Shown piece after piece: positions 34,321 through 46,600 of a stretch of DNA of 64,000 nt. A model generated the notes under the pieces. It worked only from the letters and a program-made list of their open reading frames with translations. It was not told the origin of the DNA and made no database searches. Source of the DNA: Clitopilus passeckerianus (taxonomy: Eukaryota; Basidiomycota; Agaricomycetes; Agaricales; Entolomataceae); assembly GCA_944990035.1 (NCBI GenBank), contig CALYLX010000142.1:1674001-1738000 (forward strand), given 5' to 3'. The position numbers were made by a program, and so were the translations under genes. The first letter of the stretch is position 1; every line of letters starts with the position of its first letter.

Positions 34321-35525
34321 TCACCATGACTCCTGAGAGGCGGCTCTGATCCTTGCGACAACGTCCATTTGCTCCACCAAATCCGGATCCAGCATGATCC
34401 AATCCGTTGGGCCAGAACGACCGCATATGACAATACAAAGATCCTCGGCACATTTGATGTAGTCTCGAAAGGCTCGACAACCGGCACGTTCGTATACTTC
34501 CGGGTCGCTCTTCACAAGCTGTGCGAGGGACCCACCGATCATAGCCCGATAGGGAGTGGAGTAGCCTTGATACCTATATCTAAGAAGGCATGCTATCAGC
34601 GGCTCGAACGTCGTTAGGTCTTCTGCATCATATAGGAGCCCAGAGTCTGATCCTGAATTGCTATTATTCTCTTGCTGGCTTTCTGGAGGTTCTTTGGGGG
34701 AAGGGTCAGAAATTGTGACCTGAGGAGACGACTTGGGGATTGGGTCGGAAACTGCGACTTGAGGAGACAATTTCGGAGTCGGGTCAGAGATTGTGACCTG
34801 AGGAGACAATTTCGGAGTTGGGACGACAACTGTGACCTGAGGGGACAATTTTGGGGTTGGGTCGACAACTGTGATCTGAGGAGACAGTTTGAGAACCGCT
34901 TTAACGGGTTCTTTAGCCGGTACTCCTAGAACCGTTTTATAGTCCAGAAGAAATGATGCGACTTTGGAGAGGCGAGTATGGCATTGGAAGGGAGCAATGA
35001 CGACTATCTCAAAACGGCGTTCTTTCAGTTGTTCAATGGCCTCAACAAAATCGCCGTCCCCCGTGATGAGGACGATGGTGGTCGTCGTCGCACGATCACG
35101 GGTATCAAAGGCATGCAGTAGCATTTCAACTGAAAGTATAGTCCAGTAAATTTCGCCAACAAAGGATGGAAACACCCACGCAGGATGGCCTTATCCACAA
35201 CCTCCCGTTTGCCGTGACTAGGGCAGATTTTCAAAGCCCTTTTAGGAGAGTTAAACGTCTCTTTTGGGTCAGCTTGACCAGGTTTTAGGGGAAGTGTGTA
35301 AGCTCGGAGAAACTTCACAGTTCCAAATCGCCTAGCTTCCTCTTCAACGCGCCTTACTACGTCCTCTTGTTCAGCAGAGGTAGGAAATGGGCAGTTGTCT
35401 ACAGGTAACATTAGCATGCACGACGTAGTACATAAGCAACTTCAAAGCGTACCATAATCCCAGAAGATCACAACATCTCGCGTGAGCCTACGCCAGGTCT
35501 CTCCAGCCCAAGTCAGGAGGGACAT
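34321..35525 (-). CDS. NYN-LOTUS RNA-binding nuclease-like protein, array copy C
   Basis: The start at 35525 gives MSLLTWAGETWRRLTRDVVI. The NYN domain has all acidic motifs: FWDYDNCPFPT, EVVDKAIL before intron 2, and VLITGDGDFVEAIEQLKERR. It ends at LLDYKTVLGVPAKEPVK. A linker of five 13-residue repeats follows (pattern LSPQVTVxDPTPK), then an Asn/Ser-rich stretch, then a LOTUS/OST-HTH domain: FEPLIACLLRYRYQGYSTPY, LAQLVKSDPEVYERAGCRAF, DYIKCAEDLCIVICGRSG and TDWIMLDPDLVEQMDVVARI. The frame is intact to a TGA at 34321. The two introns sit at the same codon positions as in every array member. This order of domains matches the animal MARF1/limkain-b1 theme, in which a NYN RNase is guided by LOTUS domains that bind RNA. 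Cellular targets here are unknown. Confidence 0.82.
34695..34892. repeat. 39-base coding minisatellite in copy C linker
   Basis: Five 39-base units encode LSPQ(V/I)TVxDPTPK variants. The core TGTGACCTGAGGAGACAATT recurs on the plus strand. The reading frame is kept across all units. Confidence 0.85.
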
Positions 35526-35587
35526 TGCTCAGAGTTCAAACGTTTTGGAAGAAAAAGGCGACGACTAGCCGAAACTCGGGGTCGCCA

Positions 35588-35608
35588 TTTTCGGATGGAA
35601 TGGCCCCT
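35588..35608 (-). promoter_or_regulatory. conserved 5' flank block of copy C
   Basis: TTTTCGGATGGAATGGCCCC on the plus strand, about 65 bases upstream of the copy C start. See the same block for copies A and D. Confidence 0.4.
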
Positions 35609-35930
35609 AATTATGAAGTTCCTGATGGTGAAGTGTCCAAGGGGAGTTTAGGATAGTTCTGTTACTACTCAGTGCGCTAGTAGTAAATTGGTAACATTTT
35701 ATATAGTTTAGAATGATAAGAAGAAATAATCAGGAGGTACAAGGAGCGATATTGAGTTTCCTGCATGTCTACTAGTAATATACGGGCCTCGTTGATCCTA
35801 CGGGAGATTCGTCTTCGGTAGTAGGACGAAAGGGGGCTCGCCTTCCCTGAACTGCATCATCTGAAGTTGCCTCAGCCTACACTCGAGCGAGGGCTCATGT
35901 TGTAGTTGTGGCCGGTTATCTGACCTTCAG

Positions 35931-37106
35931 TTATGGCTCCTTGGAAGCAGCTCCGATCCTTGCAACCAGATTAATTTGGTCCACCAATTCTGGGTCCAAC
36001 TTGATCCAGTCTGTTCCGCCAGACCGACCACGTTCGATTATATAAAGATCCTCCGCACGTCTGATGTAGCCTCGAAAGCCTCGACAACCAGCACGTTGAT
36101 ATACTTCCGGGTCAGTTTTCACAAGCTTTGCAAACGACTCGCCAACCACAGCCCGATTGGTAGTAGAGTAGCCCTGATTTTTATATCTAAGAAGGCAAGA
36201 AATCAGTGGTTCAAACATCTTCAGGTCTCCTGCCTCATATAGGAGCTCAAAGTCTGATTCTGTGTCGTCATTATTTTCTTCTTGGCTTTCTGGGGGTACT
36301 TCGGGGGGTGAGTCGAAAATTGTGACTTGAGGAGACGATTTCGGGGTTGAGTCGGAAACGGTAACCTGAGGAGATAATCTACTAGGGGGTGGGTCAAAGA
36401 TTGTGACCTGAGGAGACGAATTCGTGCTTGGGTCGGAAGCTGTGACCGGAGGGGGCGGTTTAGACACCTCTTTGACGGGTTCTTTAGCCGGTACTCCTAA
36501 AACCGTTTCATAGTCCAGAAGAACGGATGCGGCTGCAAGGCGGTTATGGAATTGAACATGCGCAATGACCACTACCTCGAAATGGCGTGCTTTAAGCTGT
36601 TCAACAGCTTCAACAAAATCACCGTCCCCCGTGATGAGGACGATGGTGGTTTTCGTTGCACGATCATGGGTATCAAATGCACGCAGTAGCATTTCCACTG
36701 ATATGATAGTCCAGCACATTTTGGAAATGATAAACGGAACCACTCACGTAGGATAGCCTTATTCACAACCTCCCGCTCGCCAATACCGGGGCAGACTTTC
36801 AAGGATCCTTTATGCGACTTGAGTATCTTTTCTGGAGTAACTTGACCAGGCTGCAAAGGAAATGTGTATGCTCGGAGAAAGTTCACAGTTCCAAAACCGT
36901 TAGCCGTTTCTAATATGCGCTTTACTACGACTTCTTGTTCAGCAGCGGTAGGGAATAGAGAGTTGTCTAAGGCAGCATTAGAATGCACGACACATGGAAG
37001 CAGGTATGAACATGGGAGTACCATAGTCCCAGAAAATAGCAACGTCTCGCCTGAGCCTACGCCATGCTTCTCCCGCCCAAGTTGTCGTTGAAGTGAGGAG
37101 GGACAT
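35931..37106 (-). CDS. NYN-LOTUS protein, array copy D
   Basis: The start at 37106 gives MSLLTSTTTWAGEAWRRLRR, three or four residues longer than copy C. The NYN motifs are FWDYD(N), EVVNKAIL and VLITGDGDFVEAVEQLKARH. Note that VDK has become VNK, so one conserved acidic residue is changed to Asn. The linker carries four looser repeats (SSPQVTIFDPPP type). The LOTUS domain reads FEPLISCLLRYKNQGYSTTN, FAKLVKTDPEVYQRAGCRGF, RGYIRRAEDLYIIERGRSGG and TDWIKLDPELVDQINLVARI, ending ASKEP at a TAA at 35931. Both introns are conserved. If the VDK Asp is a metal ligand, as in other NYN/PIN-like nucleases, this copy may be catalytically weak and act as an RNA-binding decoy. That last point is inference. 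Confidence 0.8.
36300..36465. repeat. degenerate 39-base coding minisatellite in copy D linker
   Basis: Four units related to those of copy C (plus-strand core TTGTGACTTGAGGAGACGA) with more substitutions and one extra codon. Confidence 0.75.
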
Positions 37107-37165
37107 TTTATCCAATTGAACTTGAAGTTTCGTGGAGAGAAACGCGCAGCCTATCTGAGTTGCCG

Positions 37166-37185
37166 TTTTCGGATGGATTAGCCCC
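37166..37185 (-). promoter_or_regulatory. conserved 5' flank block of copy D
   Basis: TTTTCGGATGGATTAGCCCC on the plus strand, about 60 bases upstream of the copy D start, matching the blocks before copies A and C. Confidence 0.4.
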
Positions 37186-37201
37186 TCAATTTTAAATCTA
37201 A

Positions 37202-37620
37202 TCAAGCTCCAACGAATTGTCCATCGGGGCTGATCCTCTTCATCCCCTCAAGTTCTATCCAATTACACTTCCCCTTCTCCTCTTCTTCGTCCGTATATGC
37301 TGAAAGTTTTACTCCATCATCGGATAATTCATCGTCCTCGTCAATAGAAATTTCTCTGTTCGTTGATGATGTGCTCTCAAAGCCAGTGCTTGTCGTTGAT
37401 AGGTATTTCCTTTCGTCCTCGTTCATATATCCTCCCCGGAAGGATATTCTCTCTCCTCGTCCACTGAGCCCGCGTCCTCATCACTTAATACTGGCGTGTC
37501 TCGTGTATTAATACTTCTTCCTCCCAATATTGTTCAATCTCCTCATCCACCGACTCCGCTTTGGGCGTGACCAGTATCTCCGCGTCTTCGTCTACCAAAA
37601 GTCCCCCACATCGACCACAT
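37202..37620 (-). pseudogene. relic of a copy-F-like acidic NYN protein (E)
   Basis: Three broken frames read as parts of the acidic tail of copy F. LVDEDAEILVTPKAESVDEE (about 37595-37540) aligns with LVDDEDARVLVESEAVSVHE of F. A second frame reads SDEDAGSVDEEREYPSGED. A third (37426-37202) starts MNEDERKYLSTTSTGFESTS and has ISIDEDDELSDDGVKLSAYT, like the MDEDEDEDHEVSDDEAEL region of F. Stops and frameshifts separate them, and no NYN part remains. It abuts the ABC transporter stop codon at 37683. Confidence 0.7.
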
Positions 37621-37682
37621 TAGTGATGGTGATATGTTGTTGTAGTATAGATGGCGGGATTTGCCTCCCGGTGTCTGTGAAG

Positions 37683-40600
37683 CTATTCCAGGGGAGTTCC
37701 AGATACGAGGCCAGCTTCGTTTACCAAAGAATAGAAAGTGGAGTTCTTGTCTTCGAGAAGTGTACGAGGAGGTTCCAGTTCCGCAATCTGTACGGCACGT
37801 CAGCTACTGATTCCACAAAGCCATCTGCAAACTAAAGCGTGTGCTTACCTTGCCAGCGTCCATGACCAAAATCCGGTCTGACTCGAGAATGGTGTTAAGG
37901 CGGTGCCTAAAGATCCATGTCAGCGTTAATGGGTAACGAAGACCGGAGCTGTACGTACGCAATTGTAAAGATAGTCATATTGGCAAACGCAGGTCCTCTG
38001 ATGATTTCTTGAATGGCTCTGTCAGTTATGAGGTCAACAGCGGAGGTTGCTGTGTTGTTAAGCAGAGATTAGCATAAAGCCGTGGTAATACGGTGGTTTG
38101 CGTTCTCACCCTCATCAAGGACAAGGATCTTGGACTGGAGAAACAAAATGGGGTGAGCTTGTCTACCTTATAGAAAAAGAAGGAGCGTCATACTTTTCTG
38201 AGAAGCGCACGAGCGAAGCAGAGCAATTGCCTCTGTCCGGATGAGATTGAGGACCCTCCTTCGCGCACGGGAGCATCCAAGCTTTCCGGCAATGAATCAA
38301 CATATTCCTTGAGGTGGGCCTGACTCAAAGCAGTCCAGATCTCTGCGTCCGTGTACTGGCCGACAGGATCTATATTTTCTCTAAGAGTACCCTCGAAGAG
38401 ATCAGGGGTCTGTGGCACAATTGAGATGGCAGAGCGCACTGTGGATTGTGAGTACGCCTGTGAAAAGGTACGGAAGCGAGCTAACACGTACGATCATGGA
38501 GACCAATCTTGGAAATGTCGACTCCGTCAATGAAAATAGTCCCGGACACTGGTTCAATGATGCGGTAAAGAGCTAGGAGTAGCTAGAGAAAGCTTAGCTA
38601 ATTTGGGCTGAGTTATCAAGAAACTTCACATACTGATGACTTCCCGGCACCAGTTCTGCCACAAACGCCAATCTTTTCACCAGGCATCTGCAGACATGGA
38701 TGAGTAAGGGACATATGATGAACAAATCGTCACTTACAATCTTCATTGAGATGTTTTTGAGGACAAGGTCCAGACCGGCTCGGTAGCGAGTTGAATAATC
38801 CTTGAATTCAACCTCTCCATTGGCTGGCCAGCCCTCATCGGTCTTTGCTTCAGGGAGCTCCAGTGGTGCCTCGGGGTTGACATGGGTTTGGTGTAGAATG
38901 CGCTCAACGCTAACAATGTCCTGCTCGACTTCACCAGCAGATCGGACAACCGAGTTCTACAAATTACGGTCAGAATCTCTGAAAACTCGCGTCGAATATA
39001 GATTAATCACCAACGACGAATTGGTTTCTAAGGCGTAAGACAGCACTAATCCGACCAACCCGGCATCAATGCCAGTGGTGAAAAGGGTGGTAAGAGCAAG
39101 AACGGCAACAATGAAGATGATGATTGCTCCGACAAACTCCAGCCGGACAGCAAGCCAACGATTGACAGATATGATGGGCAAGTAACACATCTGGTTCCTG
39201 TCAATGCGACGCTCGTTATTGGCGACGAAGATGGGCTGCTGACGAAAGGCTCGAATGGTAGAAAGGCCGGCGAGAGATTCTGAGAACCATGCGAAAATGG
39301 GAGAGCGAGAAACCGCATCAAGACGCTTGAGTTCACGCGAAGTTGTAAGAAAGTATTTCATGATGCGTGAGTAGACCCAGCCGAAGGGGATGACCAGGAT
39401 GAGGAATAACGGGAAGCTGGCCCCAATGACGGCGATTATAGCAAGGCAACCTGTGGCGTTCCTGATCAGGTTGGCGATGACTCTGGCAAGGTTTTGATCA
39501 ACGACATAGATGTCTCGGGAGAAGAGGTTGAGAATTCTGTTGTTTGTGTCCAGCAGTTAAGATAGGCGAAATGCATTTAGCCACGTACCTCCCCATAGGC
39601 GTCAATTCGAAGAAGCTGAGGGGTGCCCGAATCAACGAGTCTAACATCTAAAACACCGTTAGCGACTGGATAGCAAAGCGTGGGATGCAAACCATACCCC
39701 ATCATGAAGCCGCCTTGCGCTTCGTAAAGAACACCAAACCCAGATAATGATGGCGGACAAGATACCGAGAAGAGTTGACGAGAACGAGAACAAGCCATAA
39801 ATCATGAGGTACTTGGAAACGCCAGTATTGGACCCAGCTTCACGGTTACGTTCGCCCCAACTCCTCAACGTGAGGTTGGCAAACACGTCGGTGACTTGTT
39901 GAAGTATGATGGCAAGTAGAAAGAAGGCGAATCCAACTTTCGATGCCGCTTGAATGTATTCTCTATAGACTTGGCCTTTGACACGGCCCTGTTCCTGATG
40001 CTCCTTCGAAAGTCCAGTTGAGGATGGTTCCCTAGTAGGTGCAGGTAGAGCGATTTTTGCTTTGACGAAACTCTTCCGGCGATTGAGTAACTTCTCGGAC
40101 AAGACCGTTGGTTGCTCAGAGATGTGGGTCAAACCGTTGACGCCACCACCATTGTCCTTCGGAGTTAGACTTCCGCCCGTTTGATAGGGAGTTGAAGCAC
40201 CTGACGAAGAGTTTGCTTCAGTCCCATGGTCACGGCTATATCAAGTGCAAGTTAGCGGTGCACTGCGTATGGATACAGTGCAGTTTACATGAGCTTTGAA
40301 ATCTCGCTCTCCGGATTTGCAGTAAGAGTCGTATAACTGCCTTGTTCAAGAATGATACCACGGCGAACGAAAGCAATCTGATCAAATTGTCCGATGAACG
40401 CAATGCTATTGGTGACCAGGATACGTGCTTTCGTGGCTAAGATGCCGTTCGGACCAATCACATGGTCTGGACAAGAGTCAGCGAACCATACCGAAAAACA
40501 TTTTCTATCTGGCTTCATCCTACTCACCGAAGACATGACGGGCGACATGGCTGTCAACAGCAGCCAGACAATCGTCAAGGAGAGTGCTGATGCAATAAAT

Positions 40601-43364
40601 CAGTAAATGTGGAAGATTCTCCGATCGCCTTCACTCACAGATCTGCCCTAGCATATACCGCACGAGCAAGTGCGACACGAGCACGCTGACCGCCACTGAG
40701 TGTGATTCCTAGAGTTTGATCATCAACAATTGTCCAACAGCAGAAAGAGCATCCTAACCCTTTTCCCCGACTTCGGTCAAATCACCTTGGGGTAGCAAGG
40801 ACAAATCCTGGGTCAAAGCACAAGCTACCGGTAGTCAGCACCCAAGACGGTAATTCTGAAATCGAAAAGGTATCACCTTCAATCACAAGGTTATAGAAGT
40901 CCTCATCGTACTCGTGGAAGAACAGGATATTCTCGCGCACAGAGGCAGACAATATCCATGGGTCTTGGGGAACATACGCAATCGATCCAGACACCACAAC
41001 TTCACCATCTTTGCGGAACGTGTCACCAATGATGGCCGATAGAAGACTGGTTTTTCCAGAGCCAACACGACCAAGCACACCAACAAGATCGCCTTTCTTG
41101 ACGGAGAGGTTGATGCCTTCCAAAGTCGACTCAACAGCGTTCTGAGACCAAGCAAAGTCGCCATCTCGGATAGAGAGGACCTTAAAAATATCAATATCTA
41201 CTAGTAGTCTCTCAAAATATTTCAATATCATACCTCATCTCCAGGAGTTAAAGTGATGTCGTGCGCAACTTTTCGTGCATCCGTCTGCAACTCTGCGGCG
41301 TTCAAGAAATCTGAAAGGCGCTTGACCGATATCCAAGCTTCGATGAGGCTTGAGGTGACCTGACCGAATATGGCTAAGGGGTCTTGCAAAAGCCCGAATA
41401 ATGAAATGGCCGGAAAAATGATGTCTGCAGTGAGGGGACGAGAAGAGACGATGGCAACAGTTGCGAAAGAGCTGAATGAGACGAGGACAGGTATGCCAGT
41501 CCATATGAGTTGATTAAGAGACTGATGGAATAGATGAGTGAGACGACCGTGGTTGAACGTTCAAAATAAACAACTAACATTTGCAATTCCAATTTTTTTC
41601 AGCATCTTCAACTCTTTCTCGTTCCTTGTCTCCAAAATCTTGCGAGCGAAGCTATACTCCCAGGCGTATAATTTGATGCTACACGAAAGGACGTTAGAAG
41701 ACTTCGACGAGACGATCCATTCCAAACCTTTTGATATTGGCCAATAATTCGCTCATCAAGCGAGTCCGCCTGTCACGGTTCTTCATCTGCTCTTCTTGCA
41801 TACGCTTCAGAATCCCAACCTGGACGGTGTTCAAAGGAATGGACAGAATCATAATAGCGACTCCAACGAAGGCAGACCACCCCAGGAGGTTGTACAGAGA
41901 AATGAAGGCAAGGGTAATCTAAAAAGAATTTAGCACAGAAACCAATGACCATACAATGCCTTATGACATTTACCTGAAGTGGTCCAGAGATAGCGGTTAA
42001 ACCGTGAGTGCACAAATCCTGCAACCTCGTAGCATCAACGGACATCAAATTGACGATGTCACCAGATGTATGGGTGCGCTCGTCATTTGAAAGAACTAAA
42101 GCTTTGTCGTAAATGGCTGTCACCAAGCCGGCATGAACACGCATCCCCGTCTCGAAGGCATGTTGCCAGTACTGGGAATGCTTCAGTGATGTGCTTCCAA
42201 TTATGCAGTCACGTAAACTAACCTGATTCACAATAATCGTCTGAACTATGGACGCAACGAACATGATAACCGCATAAGAGAAGCCTTCCAATTGGCTCAC
42301 GGAACCGGAACTGCTAGCATGGTAGCGAGAGAAATAAAGCAGAAGCAACCGTAGGAGCTGAGGTTGAGCAAAGGCAAGGAAATCTTGAATGAGTTTGAGC
42401 CCAGCAGCGATAGCATAGGATCCACCGTAGACAATAAATAGGGCCTTCCAAAGAGCGCTGTAGACGTGGTTAGGCGTAGGATAAGGGGAAACATATCACT
42501 AGCTTACTGCTTCTTAAGGGCTTTCCTAAGATCTCTGCCGAGGTTCTTGGACTCGTCTTGCGGTTTCAAGGAAGGAAGATCCTCCTCCGTGATAAACTGC
42601 TTGGCACCCTTTTTCATCAAGGGTGTCATCCAGTCAAAGGTCTGTAAACCTGCATTTAGCAGGATGTACGAGTGCTGTATGGCATACGCTTACCAAAACG
42701 CTGAAAACATTGGCGGTAAGCAAAGGGTGTTCTGTGTGTTCCTTATCTCGGAGGTTGGGTGCTTCAGATTCCGGCCCGGCACATTCGATAAAGAACGAAA
42801 CGAGACCCAGGAAAATGGAAGTCCATTTTAACGCGAGAATGACTTGGGTGCTGTCGAATGGACAACGAACAGCATGAACTGTCCTTGTCCAGGTGCCCAA
42901 AGCAGCTGCATAGGCCGGCCAGAAGAGGAGAAGGTGAGTGGATGCTCGGCGGGTTCGGGTGTGGTTGAAATACGTCAACGACGCTGCACACAGCAAGACG
43001 AGGGGTTCAACAATATACGTCGAAATTAGTGGCACCTGCCGTTGTCGCAGAGCTATGAGGAAGAGGTTTACGAGGCTGGTAGTCGTCGAGGCGAACAGCA
43101 AGGTCTAAAAATAGATCAACGTAGTCCTCAAAATCACAGCCTCTGTGGAATCCTTACAAGCTTAGTATTCAGCACCCGTTTACTTTTCCTTGATCTGGGC
43201 TGTTGGGGTCTTTTTGAGAGCTGGAATGAACGAAGAATTCCAGATGCCAGAAAGATTCCGAAGACAATGGGAAAAATCACGCCTTCCTCAAAGCACAGAG
43301 TAACATCGAAGTCGCGAGTTCTAGATACAGGACCCCATCCTTCAGAGTCGCGGCAGAACTCCAT
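37683..43364 (-). CDS. ABC transporter, ABCC/MRP subfamily (Ycf1/Bpt1-like layout)
   Basis: A full-length ABCC exporter that would move glutathione conjugates or other organic anions across the vacuolar or plasma membrane using ATP. The N-terminus ([20 protein letters not shown], then a TMD0 segment [18 protein letters not shown]) is typical of mushroom ABCC proteins. The Walker A of NBD1 is [17 protein letters not shown] and its signature is [17 protein letters not shown]2 includes [20 protein letters not shown]. The NBD2 Walker A is [12 protein letters not shown], and its signature is [15 protein letters not shown], with GG replaced by SS-G before Q as is common in ABCC NBD2. The tail is [20 protein letters not shown] and ends at a TAG at 37683. 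More than twelve short introns are present. The first in-frame ATG is at 43364. The frame is open up to 43526 from a TTG, so a 5' exon cannot be excluded. It interrupts the NYN array. Confidence 0.88.
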
Positions 43365-43695
43365 ACAACCCTTTGCCTTCGCTGAGGGTAGCGGCAGCCA
43401 AGACGTTGATGTTTTGCGGTCAACCTCCAAGAATGACCGGACTTTTTGAGGTCGGCTCTTTCGGACTGATGACTCGGTAGTCGGGAGCGCGAGGCAGCCA
43501 ATGATGGAGACGAGATGAGTTGTCAAGATCTGTTCGTTCTACTTATTTGGCGAACTCCGTGCGAATAATGAATGAATAGTGTATTCCAAGGGGGTGGACA
43601 TGAGCTTAGGATGGTCCTGTGGTCGCTACTATGTATATTATTGGAGAAGAAGGGGATATATGTAGTAGTAAATCTGATCAGAGGTCGCAGTCTCC
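43365..43695. other. spacer between ABC transporter and copy F
   Basis: About 330 bases holding the ABC transporter promoter and the 3' flank of copy F. The frame of the ABC exon stays open to 43526, but without an ATG. Confidence 0.45.
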
Positions 43696-46600
43696 TCAGT
43701 CCTGAGGCCTGAACCGGGGACGCCTACAATCGTCTTTCAGCGAGAATCTTGGAGCAAAAACATGCCTGGTCGGCGAGAAGTTGGTAATTCCATAGCTGGA
43801 CAGCTCAGTGAGAGGTGAAAGGATTCCGGCCTGGCGATAGTTAGCGTAACTAAAGCTTGTCCTCCTGGCATCGAAGTCGTCTCCGTCTTCCGCTTCATCG
43901 TCTTCGTCGCCCGATTCAAGTTGTCGTTCTTCACGCCAATATCCTTCATCCTGATCATCCTCTCGTTCCTGCTCCGCTTCCAGCTCATCCTCATCCTCCC
44001 CGTCCTCTTCATATTGCTCTCGATCTGATTCCGGCTCTTGCGCTTCATGCCGATTGAGATCATCCTCAGACTCTGCTACCTGTTCATCTTCCTCCTCGGA
44101 ATCATACCCCACTGAGGTGCTTGGCAGGTAGGAAATACCAAGTTGGCGGTGAGGATAGAGATGGTCGCCCTTCACGAGACCAGGATCATAGTCGCGGTTG
44201 CTGGGGCGGTTTCCATTATCTACGTCTGCATCGTCTTCGTCTTCCTCGGCTTCTTCATAGGTACCCGCTCTGTGCACGCCGAAATCTCTGCGAAGAGTGT
44301 CCTCCAGTGCTGAGTGAACTTCGTCTCCTTCCTCCTCCTCGTCTCGTTGGTCACTTGGTAAGTAGTCTTCTTCATCCTGCATGGCCTCCTCTTCCTCCTC
44401 TTCCTGTTCCACGGGCTCCTCCCAGTCCTCTTCATCCACATGTTGTTCTTCTTCTTCCTCCTCCTCCTCATCCGAATAGGCATCTTGTTCTTCCCTTTTC
44501 TCGTGCATACTGTCCCTCTCCTGATTTTCCTCGTCATCATCCAAGTACATCTCCTGGTGTTGATGGAAGTTGTTCGCGTAAACTTCCTGATCCTCCTCCT
44601 GCTCCTCTTCTTCGTCGACGTATGACTCCTGATCCTCTTCGTCTTCTTCCGATAGAATCTCTTCCTCCTCCTCCTCCTCCTCCTCCTCCTCTTCATAGGT
44701 GACACATATTGACATGTCGTCCGCTTCAATATCTGGACCATCCTCCTCTTCTTCCTCTTTGTCATCCATCAGCTCCTCCTCATCCACAACTTCCTCCTCC
44801 TCCTCCTCCTCATCCGCATATACTTCTTCTTGATCCTTCATATATATTTCCTTTTCCTCTTCCTCGTGCTCCTGTTCGTCTTCTTCATGCATGGACATTT
44901 CCTCCTCCTCCTCCTCCTCGTCTTCATCGTTGGCATATATCACTCGCTCCTCCTCCTCCATATATGCATCATCGCCCTCATTCTCCTCTTCCTCCTCCTC
45001 TTCGTCCAGATACGCTTGCTGCTGCCGCTCCTTCTCCTTTGTATACACTATATTCTCCTCTTCATCCGTAAATGCCGCTTGGTTTTGTGGCTCTTCATCC
45101 TCTTCCCGGCACGAAAGCTCCGCTTCGTCATCAGATACTTCATGATCCTCGTCCTCGTCCTCATCCATAGACAGTTCTCTCTCATCATTGATGAACCGCT
45201 TTCGATACCAATGCAGGTGGTTGGCGGGAATTTGCTTCTCGCGCATACATTCGCTCTCTTCCTCCCAGTCCTCGGAAGAAGCCTCCCTCTCCTCGTCCGG
45301 CGAGGCCGCTTCTTCGTCAATTTGAACCTGATCATCTTTTTCCGATGAAGCTTTCTCGAGTTCTGCGACGGGTTTGTTGTATAACGGTGAAACGGGAGAA
45401 TAGGCCGAAGAATAGACTAGGGAATAGACCGGGTCATTCTCGTGATGGTCGTCCCGGAGCTGTTCCTGTGAAGAGTCGGAATAGTAACCACCTCCATATT
45501 GCGACACCTCCACGGGAGAACAAGGTCGATATTGTGGCGCATAAACGGGAAGCGGAAGGTCAGGACTGGGAGATGAGGCCCCATAGTTCGGGGCCACGTC
45601 CTCTTCATCTGCGATATACGGTTGATACCGGGGAATCTCGTACGTTGATGCTTCCTCATCCTCCCAATCGTCGTCAGATTGTTCACCGTCCTCGTGCACC
45701 GAAACCGCTTCGGACTCGACGAGCACCCGCGCGTCTTCATCGTCTACCAAAGCTTCCTCAAACTGAATACTGTAGCTGCGTAGTTGTAACGTAGGAGAAT
45801 AGACAGGGGTATTTGCCTTGTGGTGGCCTGCGAAGGTGTTTCGAGAGGGACCAGGAGCTTCAGATGCCCAAGTGTCGTGCTGTGAACCTCCTACATTGAG
45901 GACCGGAGAGTATGTTGGATGCCGTCTCGCATAGGTTGAGAAAGATGGAGGATGAGGGCTAGCAGAGAAATTCGGACTGTAGGCAACGTTTTTGAGATCG
46001 TCATTGCGTAGCGATTCTTCACTTGGACCGTTGTACATAGTAAGGACGGGTGCAACGGATCTGTTGCTCTTAGTACGGGACTTCCTGACCAGAGGCCGGT
46101 GTTCTGGAGGGAAAAAAGTCGACCATTCAAATGCAATCGACGCCTCCCTTCTGAGCCGTGTGCTAGAGCTTCGCTGAGTGGGGTGAACGACAACAATTGT
46201 GAAGCCCCGAGATTTCAAGCATTTGACAACTCGAATAAAGTCCCCATCTCCGGAGACGAGGGCAATGGTCGTTTGCACTGGACGTGGTCGATTGTCGTAT
46301 GCGAAAGCCATTATGTCCACTGCGGTATCAAGGTTTAGCGCCAAACTTCATCCAGATCAGCATGTTCGTACCAAGCATTGTCTTGTCCACTTCTTCGCGT
46401 TTTCCCCACTGATGAGTGCAGTCGACAATTGCGCCGCCGTAGATTTTGAGAGCATCATTCAATTCATTCGCTCGGTGAATCGACGCTATAGGGGCGTAGG
46501 CGCTGAATTGCTTTACGACGCCATAAGTTTCGAGCCTTTTGTATACGTTATCACAAAAAATACGGGGGTTGATGCCGGCCGGTAAGGAGCGGTTCTCTGT

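Noticed and set aside
34695..34892. CRISPR-like array of 39-base repeats
   Set aside because: There are no unique spacers; units are contiguous and in frame inside a eukaryotic coding exon.
44100..45350. Long plus-strand open frames opposite copy F
   Set aside because: They arise from the C/T-rich complement of Glu/Asp codons; composition explains them (runs of Pro, Leu or Ser in the three frames).
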